A stretch of 64,000 bases of DNA from Capsicum annuum (Eukaryota > Streptophyta > Magnoliopsida > Solanales > Solanaceae), in the NCBI RefSeq assembly GCF_002878395.1, contig NC_061115.1, positions 52,662,013-52,726,012 of the forward strand, written 5' to 3'. Below the pieces are notes generated by a model that was not told the DNA's origin, did not search any database, and saw only the letters and a list, made by a program, of their open reading frames with translations. Positions 1-10,247 of this stretch are shown one piece after another. The translations under genes and the position numbers were made by a program. Position 1 is the stretch's first letter; each line of letters starts with the position of its first letter.

Positions 1-740
1 TCCTACCATAGAGAGCTTTGAATGGATCCATTCAAATATTAGAATGATAACTGTTATTGTATGCAAACTCAATCAAAGGCAAGTGGTCATCCCAAATACC
101 CTTGAAATCAATTGCACACGACCTTAGCATATCTTCTAAAGTCTAAATAGTCCTTTCTACTTGACCATCTATCTGAGGAATAAAGGCTGTACTGAGATGA
201 ACTTGGGTACCAAGACCCTTTTGGAATGCTTTCCAGAAATGAGAGGTGAAATGGGTACCTCTATCTGAGATAATAGATAATAGAACACCATGCAATCTGA
301 CCAACTCTCTGATGCAGAGTTTGGCGTAATCATTGACTGAATAAGAGGTATGGATTGGAAGGAAATGAGTTGATTTAGTTATCCTATCTACAATGACCCA
401 AACTGAATCATGCTGGTGATGAGCACGAGGCAAACCTATCATGAAGTCCATGTTCACTTCTTCCCACTTCCAAGTAGGAATACTGAACTCCTGAATGGAC
501 CTACTAGGTTTCTGATGCTCTATCTTAACCTACTGACATGTAGTTTACTCAGCCATAAACTCTGTAATATCTCTTTTCATCCTACTCCAGCAATAGACTT
601 CCTGCAAGTCGTGGTACATTTTTGTGACCCCTAGATGAATAGAGTAGCACGTACCTTGTGATTCTGCAAGAATTTACAACCTTAAGTCATCTACACCTGG
701 AGCATACAAACGACCCTGACCATGCAGAACACCATCTCCT
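1..740 (-). pseudogene. T1 integrase (partial, broken)
   Basis: This is the integrase part of T1. The clearest open stretch is 143-457: it opens with the MDF..GLPR segment that precedes the catalytic core, then VWVIVDRITKS carrying the first catalytic Asp, then IISDRGTHFTSHFW carrying the second, and ends near the glutamate segment (IDGQVERTI). The zinc-binding N-terminal part lies at about 460-740 with stops. At 1-60 the frame shows the segment that follows the catalytic core (APFKALYG-like). The C-terminal chromodomain-like part lies outside the window. Stops between blocks make it a pseudogene. Confidence 0.85.
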
Positions 741-2320
741 CTTTAGGAGAAAACCTCTACTTTCTGATCCTTGACTGACTCTTTCAACTTGACTGGACTG
801 GGATCTCTATCTTACTTTTCTTTTACCTCAGAAACTAGAGATTATTCTGGACTACTCTAAACCCATATGTCTCTCTCCTCTGAATCGACTAAGCGAACGT
901 CTAGTATGGAAATCTGATGGAATTTCTGAGCTAACTTTTTCTTACTATCCTCAACATGAGAAACACTACCCATAGACAGTCTACTGAGAGCATCGACCAC
1001 TACATTATCCTTGCCCAGATGATAAAGGACACTCATGTCATAATCTTTCAAGAGCTCTAACCATCTTCTCTGATGAATATTGAGATCTTTTTAAGAATAG
1101 ACACACTGAAGGCTCTTATGATCTGTGAACACATCCACATGAACTCCATATAGATAATACCTTCAAATCTTTGAGGCAAATACTATGGCTGCTAACTCAA
1201 GATTATGAGTAGGATAATTCTTGTCATGGGATTTAATCTGTCTAGAGGCGTAGGCTATGACCTTACCATGATGCATGAGGACACAACCCAAACCTACTCT
1301 GGATGCAGCACAATACATTACGAACCCATCTAAACCATTTGGAAGAGTTAAGACTAGAGCTGAGGTGAGTCGAGTCTTCAACTCCTGAAAACTCTTCTCG
1401 TAAGGATCTGACCACTGAAAATTGACTTTCTTCTGAGTCAATTTGGACATAGGGGATGCAATAGAAGAAAATCCCTCAATAAACCATCTGTAATTGCCAA
1501 CCAAACCCAAGAAACTCCTGATGTCTGATGGAGAGACAGGTCTTGGCCAGTTTCTTGCTACTTCAGTCTTTTGAGGATCAACCCTAATGCTATTACTAGA
1601 AATGATAAGACCAAGGAATGCTACTGACCTTAGCCAAAATTCACACTTAATGAATTTGGCAAACATCTAATGTTCTTTGAGAGTCTAAAGTATGATTCTG
1701 AGATGGTTTTTATGATCACGCTCACTGAGGGAATAAATCAAAATATTATCTATGATGACTATGATGAACATGTCCAAGTACTTCTTAAAAACCCGGTTCA
1801 TCAAGTTCATGAAAGCTGCTGGGGCATTGGTAAGACCAAAGGACATAACTAAGAATTTAAAGTGACCATACCTAGTATAAAAGGCTATTTCGAAATGTTA
1901 CATTCTCTAACTCTGAGCTGATGATAGCCTAATCTGAGGTCTATCTTAGAGAAATAGCTGCCACCCTGAAGTTGGTTAAACAAGTCATCAATTCTGGGAA
2001 AAGCTTACTTGTTCTTGACCATGACTTTATTGAGCTGACGGTAATCAATGCATATTCTGAGGGAACCATCTTTCTTGCTCACGAATAAGACTTGTGCACC
2101 CCACGGGGATATGCTGGGTCTGATGAATCCCTATCTAGGAGATCCTTCAACTGCTCTTTCAATTCCCTGAGTTTTGCTGGTGCCATTTAATATGACAGAA
2201 TATATATAGGCTGAGTATCTGGAAGAAAATCAATAGCGAAGTCTATTTCCCTTTCAGGAGGAATTCCTAGAAGATCTTCTAGAAAGACATCTGAATATTC
2301 ATTCACGAAGGGGACTAAAT
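741..2320 (-). pseudogene. T1 reverse transcriptase and RNase H (broken)
   Basis: RT and RNase H of T1, read right to left. The stretch 1163-1666 has CEFW, FLG, the RSFLGL.GNYR connection, the LTQKK.NFQWSD block and the RNase H start with [13 protein letters not shown] (YCDAS in relatives, so the Asp is changed to Ala here). The stretch 857-1051 holds the RNase H end (VVVDALSR). The RT catalytic motif lies at 1742-1756 and reads IIDNI instead of FIDDI, so the second Asp is Asn. Fingers and palm are at about 1760-2320 (the SPWGA segment is near 2095-2110), with frameshifts. Confidence 0.85.
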
Positions 2321-2499
2321 CAAGATAGGGAGTTTCAAAACTAGTGTCCTTAACTCAAACAAGATGATAGACATATCCCTTAGATATCATTTTCCTTGGC
2401 CGAAGGTAGGAAACAAGAAGAACTCTAAAGGCTAAAGTGCTACCCCTCTACTCTAGGATAGGTTCATTCAAAAACTGGAACGTGACTATTTTGTTTTTG

Positions 2500-2830
2500 C
2501 AGTCGACTGTGGCATAGAAGGAATGAAGCTAATCCATGTCGAGAATGACATCAAAATCAGTCATCTCTAATTCGACTAAGTTTGCTAAAGTGACTTTCTG
2601 AAATATCATAATCGGAAAGTTCCTGTATACCTGCTGGACTATAATAGTTTTACCCGCTGAGGTAGAGAATGAAAAGGGCTCTTCTAGAATTTTAGGATAG
2701 GTTCCAAAGTTGCTTGCTATATAGGGAGTAACAAAAGACAAAGAATTTCCTAGATCTAGCAAAGCATAAATATGCACATGAAAGATCTGTAATGTACCAG
2801 TAACTACATCAGGAGAATTTTCCTGATCTT
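2500..2830 (-). pseudogene. T1 retropepsin-like protease
   Basis: The aspartic protease domain of T1; 2529-2777 is open. It has the active-site loop ALLDLGNSLSFVTPYIA, with the catalytic Asp in DLG where relatives in Solanaceae elements usually read DPG, a GKTIIVQQVYRN flap-side segment and the final FDVILDMD (FDVILGMDW in T2). It sits between the gag zinc-knuckle region and RT, as in all Ty3/gypsy elements. It would have cleaved the Gag-Pol polyprotein. The change at the active site and the surrounding stops suggest it is dead. Confidence 0.8.
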
Positions 2831-3982
2831 GTCGAGAATGAAGAGCATAAAGTCAATTTGGGCATTGCCCACTCGTAGCGCTGGAGGTGGCTCCCTATTG
2901 GTTTGGGTGATTGGACTAAGCTGAGGAACGATTCTGCTGACCCTGAGGACCTGGCTGAGGACAATCTCTGACTCTGTTGCCTAGCTTGCCAAATCCTAAA
3001 CAAATACCACTGCCAGCTCTGCAAATACCCTGATGGTGCTTGCCACAAGTCTAGCAAAGAGGATAGGTGCGGGCACTGCTAACAATGGCCTGAGACTTAG
3101 TACCTGGCGCTCTATCTTTATTACCATCCCTGAACTTAAGAGATAGAGCGCTAGCTAAACAAGGAGCTAGAACTGCTGACTTAGGATGAAACTGGGAACA
3201 ATTTTCTATTTTTGATTTGGACTGAGCAAAGTTAAAACTACCTATCCTTGCTCTTTTATTTTGCTTCTTCCTCGTCTTAATCTTTTGCTCTTCTATCCGC
3301 TGAGCATGGGTCTTAAGCCTGGATATGTTCATGTTACTATTCAACATCGCAGACCTGCACTCATTGGCTATACTATCATTCAGCCTAGAAACAAACTTAC
3401 TCATCTTAGCCCTACTATCTTCAACCGCACGAGGAGCATATCTGGCTAATTGAGTAAACTTAAGAGAATACTCTTTCACTGTCATGTTGCCCAGCCGAAG
3501 GTTGATAAATTCTAACACTTTAGCTCCTCTTAGCTCAAGGGGAAAGAATCTACCTAAGAATACAGTAGCAAACTCCTCCCACTGAATAAGCCCTGCATCT
3601 AAAGCCCTCTCTGGCTTCCACTATTTGTACTAAGTGTGAGAAACATCCTGCAACTGATATGCAACTAGCTCCACACTCTCACTAGAAGTAACCCCCATGA
3701 TATCCGTAACTTTATAAACTTGATCAAGAAATTCCTGAGGATCCTCATCTGACTTAGACCTAAAAAAGGATGGAGGATTCATTCGGGTGAAGTCTCGAAT
3801 CTGGCTGTAGCTGAATTAGCCACTGGGTTTGCCAGAATGACAGCTGGTCGTTCATTCTGAGCAGTGACTGACTGAGCAAGAGTTGTGAATGCAGCTCTGA
3901 AATCTGCCTGAGAGTCATGCTCGCCCAAAGGTTCTTCAGGCTGAGGGGTTGACTGATTCACGTTTTTTCTTTTAGGAGGTAT
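2831..3982 (-). pseudogene. T1 gag (broken)
   Basis: The capsid/nucleocapsid precursor of T1. The N-terminal part is at 3779-3961 (FRAAFTTLAQSVTAQNE) and the capsid middle at 3051-3518 (LEFINLRLGNMTVKEYSLKFTQLARYAP), typical of the plant retrotransposon gag domain. The C-terminal zinc-knuckle region falls at about 2900-3060 but is broken. The position equivalent to the usual ATG of ATG-CCT-CCT reads ATA at 3980-3982, as it does in T2. An acceptor-like pyrimidine tract ending in TATAG precedes it. Confidence 0.85.
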
Positions 3983-4188
3983 GTTCTATAGAAGAAAAGG
4001 AGAAATGGATTAGACTAAAAGATTATATTGAGATTATGCTCACTAGCATGATATGAATACTGAAAGAAGGGAAACTATTCCTAAAACATCTTATAGCCTC
4101 CCGCACATAAATGTGGCGTGCAACTTACCCATGCACAAAACTCTATTGGATGCATCTTTCAGACTTCCTAGGACACTATTGAACCTTA

Positions 4189-4201
4189 GGCTCTGATACC
4201 A
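4189..4201 (-). other. T1 primer-binding site
   Basis: On the minus strand this reads TGGTATCAGAGCC, complementary to the 3' end of plant initiator tRNA-Met. It lies four bases inside the LTR boundary, where minus-strand DNA synthesis starts. Confidence 0.9.
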
Positions 4202-4205
4202 AGTA

Positions 4206-6796
4206 TTTAATGCCCCGAATCTATTACTCAAAATGCTACACGGTGCTCATTTCCCTGAAGGATCACAAGCAAACCCATGATTGATATCCGTACCTGAACA
4301 CTGCATAATATACTGTATAAATGCAGAAATAAAGGCTATAAGGCCATAAGGTTCAAAACAGTAACATGATAGCTGATAAAACATAAAATCTGGATGGGGT
4401 ATGCAATACCCAAAACAACTAAAATAAACTGTCTGAACATACTATAGTCTGAAAAGCCTCTAACTGACTGAACTGTCTGAATAAGTAGTTGATGGGATAT
4501 GTCTCCAAATAATTCCAACTAATAAATTAATTAATGAGATAATAAAGTAATGGTACGTTTGAATGTACTGGTATTCATGTGAGGTAGGCTGAATGGAAAA
4601 GGGTTCATATGCATGAACTATACTAACTAACTGCATAACATGAATGTGAGAATACATGCATGAATACATAATAACTATAACTGAGTTCGTGATAACATGA
4701 TTACTGAGTCTGAGTACTGATAACATGAGATACTGATATCTGTATAACTAAAATAACTGATACTGAGCGACTGTATCTGACAATCTAGGTTTTGATAGAA
4801 CTAGCTGAGTTCCATACTATTCTGAGTTGACTATATCTAATAGTCTTGAATCCTGCAGAACTATCTAAGTTTTATTACTGAGACTGAATAAATGTATCTG
4901 ACAGTCCTAAATCCTATAGAACTATCTAAGTTCTATTACTGAGACTGAACAACTATATCTGATAGTCCTGATTCTGTACTAAAACTGTGGGAAGTATTCA
5001 TCTAATCGACATGCCCCAAATAATGCAATATAGCTGATTTGAGGTCCAATCTATAACCGCAATTAGAAGGGTCTTAATACTGCGCCACTGGTAAGGACAA
5101 TCTGTGAGTAATCCTTATATAACTGGTAACTCTCGTGAGAATGGTGGGAACTCTCATATAATAGGTTAAGCCACCTCATCTACCCTCATATAACAGGCTA
5201 TGATGTCTTAACCTATGCTGGTTATGTAGTTGTAGAATGCAAGGATTGCTTCTAAGAATCATACCCTCATATAATAGGTGGGTTCCCATCCTTGGGTTCA
5301 CTCGGTGCTAATTTCTACTCCCATCTAAATAGACACTGAACATGATTAACTAAACTCATAGGACTGAGTTAACTGAGTTCCCTTGACTAACTGAATACTA
5401 CTGAGATTACTGAATTTCTAAGATTTCTAAGATTATCAAGTTTACTAAGTTTTCCTGAGTCACATGACTGACTGAATTTCTATAAACATGGTTCGACTGA
5501 GAGTATCTTGAAATCATGACACTGATTCTAGGCACATATGTAAATTTTTGGATACAAGTACCACCAGGACTCGTAGAAGGAAACTGATAAAGCATGACTT
5601 TCTTGAATACATGACTAACATCATAATCCATAATACAATAAGTTAGAGATTTCATTAAGTAGAAATTCTAAAGCACCGCAAGGGTTACACACGTATCTAT
5701 AATTCATTGACTAAGACATTTCATCAAATATTTGACATGCATAAACTTGTACATGATTAGGGATTTCATATTATCATAATAGTATGGCACTTTTCTTTCA
5801 CATAGGCATTTAATCAAACACACGGGGAGCGCTCTTTGGTTATACAATCATCAACACATCTAATAATCATGGATACGTCAATCAACGTGTAAATTTAAGG
5901 GTTTATCATGATTATTATGCAAATCACCACATCCTAGGGTCAATCATTGGAATATGTAATTTCAAACATGAATCAAAACCCCTCAACATCATGAACATGA
6001 ATTTCAATTCAATTTAAATCATGAAGATTCATAAATACACAAATCTTGAATTTTGAAAAGAGATTCTTGAGCTTCATGGGTGAAAGAGACCCATGAATCA
6101 ACACATGGCATACTTTGATTGAGAGTTTCTTGAAGTTCTTGGACTTGAATAACTTGGAATATCTTAGTTTCTTGAAGAAGGATTTGGATCTTGTTTCTTG
6201 GGGATTTTCTTTGAGAGAAAATTCTAATTTGATGTTGTAGATGGATAATGAAGTTATGGGCTATGGTATGGTATAATTAGGGGTTAAAACGGGTGGAAAA
6301 AGCCCTAAATACTCTTTTAAAAATGGATTAGAATTCACTAAACGGGATCTACGATGGCTCGTGCGATGGTCCATCGCTTGTTCGACGTTCTGTCATTCTG
6401 ATCGTCGCACCTGGGCCAGAATAGGGACTCATTGCCTTAGTAGCGACGACTTGGGTGATGGTCCGTTGCAAGCTTGACGGTCCGTCAACCTTTCCATCAC
6501 ACCTTATCTAGAAGACTGACTTATTACCTTAGCTGCGATGGTCTAGGCAATGGTCCGACGACCTGCCCGTCGCACCTGGGCGGTTCCTACAGTTCTTGGT
6601 AAAACGTCCATAACTTTTTACCTCGATACCGAATTTGGATGAAATTAGTGTTGTTGGAAAGCTAATTCAATTTTACACTCAACAAAAAGTGAAAATCTTA
6701 AAATTTACACATGTACATAAATGGATTTATCTTTCAAGGTAAGTTTCTAACATTCTTGGGATGATTTCATGCTAGGTAGAAGTATGGGGTATTACA
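4206..6796 (-). repeat. T1 5' LTR (2.59 kb)
   Basis: The LTR begins (right end, minus strand) with TGTAATACCCCATAC and ends at 4206 with a mutated GGGGCATTAAA where T2 has GGGCGTTACA. It aligns along its length with both T2 LTRs. Inside it: palindrome-rich GC segments at about 6340-6600 (upstream side), a donor-like GTATGCC at 6107-6113, short TTATATNAGGG-type repeats at about 5140-5280, and four copies of a ~75-bp unit at about 4750-4990. The flanking CATAT at 6797-6801 is the candidate target duplication; its partner lies outside the window. Confidence 0.88.
4750..4990 (-). repeat. ~75-bp tandem repeat inside T1 LTR
   Basis: About four imperfect copies of a unit containing ctgagactgaa, tatctgacagtcct, and tagaactatctaagttc follow each other. 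The matching place in the two T2 LTRs (54590-54700 and 62290-62420) has only about two copies, so the unit number differs between members of one family. Confidence 0.7.
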
Positions 6797-9058
6797 CATA
6801 TCTAAGCCTCAACTTTGGTTCAGAACTGTCAAGTGTACGGCTCATCCAACCAAGTTATAACAACACCATATGATCCATAACCATGACTTGTATCCCTGGC
6901 AGAATGAAATACTAGGAGGATCAAACACTGTCCACCATACGAGTCCCTAATATGACTCATACCAAGCCCTATGACTCATACCCCTAAGTCGTACCCATTC
7001 CAGTGACCAAAACCATCCCATCAACTAAAATTGGTCAGCATAAGGTAGGACTATACCACTTATAACCCAATATACAGCTCATACCCACGAGTCATATTGG
7101 GTCCAGAGAACGAAGATTCCAGGAACCTTTCTAAGTATCAAAACCTACGATGTTTCATCGAGTCCTACCGACATATCCATATTAACCTAAAAAGGTTAAA
7201 TCCTACCCACCATAAATCAACACAGGCTAGCATATGATCAAGGCTTTATAAGATCCTACCTGAACTCAAAAGGTGACTAACAAAGTCTGTGACCTCCACC
7301 AATGCACTAAGTGGTCTCAATGGCCCTCGAGACCAAAAGTCATGAGTCCAAAGCACACTTTCTCAAAATTGAATGATCTTCTCAAGAATGCCCTACTAAT
7401 TATGGGTGAAACTTACTAAGCCCAACTCAGTTACACTTTTTTCTCTAAGTAGACTTCAAAACGTCCAACAAAACTTGAGAACCAAGGTAAAAAATAATAG
7501 AAACCAATACCATGTGTCAGTAAACCATATTCTGAACTTCTATCTAATATAATAACCCTAAACTAAAGAAAATTGAACATATAGGTAGTGAATAGGCCTA
7601 GTCAACCTATTAATGAAGGCTCAACTAAGTCAAACCTCAAAATGGGGTTGTAACTAAGTCGCTCAATCCATAGTTATAACAAGAACAACAAAGCTGAGCC
7701 ACTCGATCTCAACTATCTAAACCTATCTCATAGGTGAGTAAATATCCACACTCTAAAATCTATAATAACTCTCAAGACATCATCCAAAAAATTCAAAATC
7801 AAAATAGGATTCAGTAAGTTTTCAAGAATGTTAAATACCCAAACTAATCTCACCTTAAGAAACCATATATACCCAATCATTCCTATAGTGGCTGAAATTG
7901 AAATATCATCAAAGAATACAATCACAACAAGGCAAAACCATAAGCTAACAACATGAGCTTCATATCCATATCTGCTGAGAGGTACAATACATAGGTATAA
8001 CTAATGATTGACTGGTATTGAAAAGAGTCTTAATGATAGACTAATCCCGAGCAACTAAGAAAATATAGTCATAGATTTAATCTGGTAAAACTAATACTCA
8101 ATATATGCCATAGAACACTTTCTCCCAAAAGACCCCTTTGGTTATTAATAACTGAAACCCTATAACATACCTCCAGGTAGAAGTATTCTACAAAATCATA
8201 TTAGACTAAAAAAATTCTCTATATGAAAAATTTGAAAATTCATGCATTTAAACCTCTCTCAGCTTAATTGAGCCACAAACAATATCGAGAAAAGAGTGAA
8301 ATACCCATCTAAACACCAATACCAAGATAGATAAAACTACCAGGTAATGAGCTAGCCAAACCAAAAGAACAACCTCAACTTGCCAATCTTAGGAATAACA
8401 TATTAAGGGTAGCCACTTTTAGAATCACAACCAAACCATGATTTACACAAATCTCTCAACAACTAATCTAACATTGCTGACAGTAGGGAAAACCAACCAA
8501 TTAAGGTTCTAAACTAAAGAAAAAACAATTATAAGAAGGGATGCTAACCATAATAACAAATATCATAAAGTGCAGGTGCACAAAATTAAAGACAACTAGT
8601 TCCATTCTAGGATCATATCAAAGCCATTATGCCAAAAAATGGGATTTACCTAAGTGCTACACCTTAAGTTAAAGACAACCTGATCCAACTAATCCAATAC
8701 TTACCAAAATGTCTATGAGTATAGTCATATGGGCATAAATCTAGACAAGGGCTTACAACAACCAATGAGGTAATATCAAGGCATAAGAACACTGACGAGT
8801 ACAAGAACTCTAACTCAATTCAACTAGAACTAAAATATAGTAAATCAAAAACACATATATAATGATGGAATTTAAATCCATGGTCTTTGACCTACCCAAA
8901 GAAGTACGAATAAGAATGCGTTCGACCTCGATCTAAGTATCTAAATAACTAATTAAAATACCAAGGGAGCCACCACTAATTAAATGTTCCATAACCCTAT
9001 TTGGCTGATATGACTGTGCAGACTAATAAATAATCCCTTACTGGGGACACTATATAGA
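6797..9058 (-). pseudogene. Ancient gypsy pol remnant (RT), left half of a split element
   Basis: The only clear coding trace is on the minus strand at about 7870-7940: LVVIVFFDDISIS preceded by MKLM, matching the MDLMNRVF...[13 protein letters not shown] block of Ty3/gypsy RT, with both catalytic Asp kept. Further RT traces (an SYLEV-like piece of the SGYHQL region and the tract before GLTNAP) lie at about 8080-8190. The rest has many stops. The part at 6797-7730 shows no protein I can name; 6840-7100 is rich in GAGTC/GTACGA-type motifs like those in Athila and element A LTRs. The matching gag, PBS and LTR piece lie at 17213-18876, on the other side of TR-GAG1. Confidence 0.55.
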
Positions 9059-10247
9059 TGATATGCCTAAATTATGACTCTCTTACAAGAGTGTAAACGA
9101 TCATTGTCAAATATATAACCCAACTAGGTTGGGGTCAAATCCCACAGGGTATATGGTGATAATTAAGTTGTATGCAGATTAGTTGACTTTTAATCATTCG
9201 TTTCTATAAAATAAATAGGGGGTTTGATTCAGTTCACAAATTTATAGTTTTAGATCAACAAGATGAGAGATGTGTAGTATATGAATCTAGAGAAATATCA
9301 AGCTAGGGTTATGTACACCTTATAGTTTTCAATACTTTCTAATTATGACCTTTACGAGTTCATACATGTATCATGCTTATAGATAAACGTATTGTATTTA
9401 ATAACATAATCCTAGTGTTTCTCAACCTCAAGGACTAATTCACTTCAGTTCTCTCGAATCAAAAGTGTTTACAAAAACAATACAAAATCTCCAAGTAGTT
9501 ATTCCTGTTAAGGCATTAACATATGAAATAGGGGTTGGAAATCCTATTTTGTTGTCACTACTCTCTTTTTCGTACATCAACCTTTCTATCGAACAAGTTG
9601 TGTTTTAAGGTATATCCTCTAAGTTTGCAACCACAAGAATTCAAGATAAGCGAATAGAGTATGATGTAAACAAATTAATACATAATAAATTCAAAACCCA
9701 AAGTAATTGATTGTATGTTACAAGGTTTCCATAAACCTAACTAATAAACTTAGATACTCATGAATAAACTAGGAATCACAATAGAAATATTCATCATACT
9801 AAAAAATAAACACAATCTTGGTAGAGAAGATGAAGTTGGGTGTTTTTCCCCTTTGTACTAAGCCACCACTCTCAGTGCAAAAATAATATAGACTAATGAA
9901 TACTACGTAACTTTTCAGCTTCAAGTAGTTTTAATAACTTTTTCCTCATAATTTCCTTCTAAGTCCCTAGACTAACTCTAAATGACAAATTAGTCTTGGA
10001 CATAGTTTTTAAGCACCTCATTTGGTCCAGACTGCTACTCTCTCTTGTGTCATTAGCCATTCGTATTCCATAGTCCCATTATGTCTCTATCTACCTCATT
10101 AATACCTGAAATCATGATAATCACATTGGTTAGCTCAATTACATAGATGTAGAGTAAAAGCATAAGAAACTAGGCACTTTGTTCTCCAAACTTAGCTAAA
10201 ATATAGGTAAGTTATGGTGCTTAGGCGTATAAATACACCCAAGATCA
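9059..10247 (-). repeat. TR-GAG1 3' LTR
   Basis: Direct repeat of 16029-17212, 1,189 bp, starting TGATATGCC and ending AAGATCA. The two copies look more than 90% identical by eye, with short indels, so this element is clearly younger than the element it sits in. Confidence 0.9.

Larger units (their letters stand above)
1..6796 (-). mobile_element. T1: Tekay-type Ty3/gypsy element, 3' end outside window
   Basis: A chromovirus-like LTR retrotransposon lies on the minus strand. Reading leftwards from 6796 it has a 2.6 kb 5' LTR, a PBS matching the initiator tRNA-Met 3' end, gag, protease, RT, RNase H and integrase. The window edge cuts it inside integrase, so its 3' LTR is not seen. It is the same family as T2 (52744-63075): the LTR ends, the gag text and the protease match closely. 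Every domain carries stops or frameshifts, so it is inactive as an autonomous element. The domain order PR-RT-RH-IN is that of Ty3/gypsy; Tekay is inferred from the RT/IN text and LTR length. Confidence 0.9.

Noticed and set aside
410..634. Plus-strand 74-codon frame over T1 integrase
   Set aside because: It is the shadow of the minus-strand integrase; the text matches no family.
4189..4201. tRNA-like sequence near LTRs
   Set aside because: Only the 12-13 bases of a primer-binding site are present; no tRNA cloverleaf is present at any PBS.
6797..7730. Search for a host gene in the least repetitive-looking part
   Set aside because: No frame over about 60 codons with recognisable text, no exon-like pattern, and LTR-type motifs are present.
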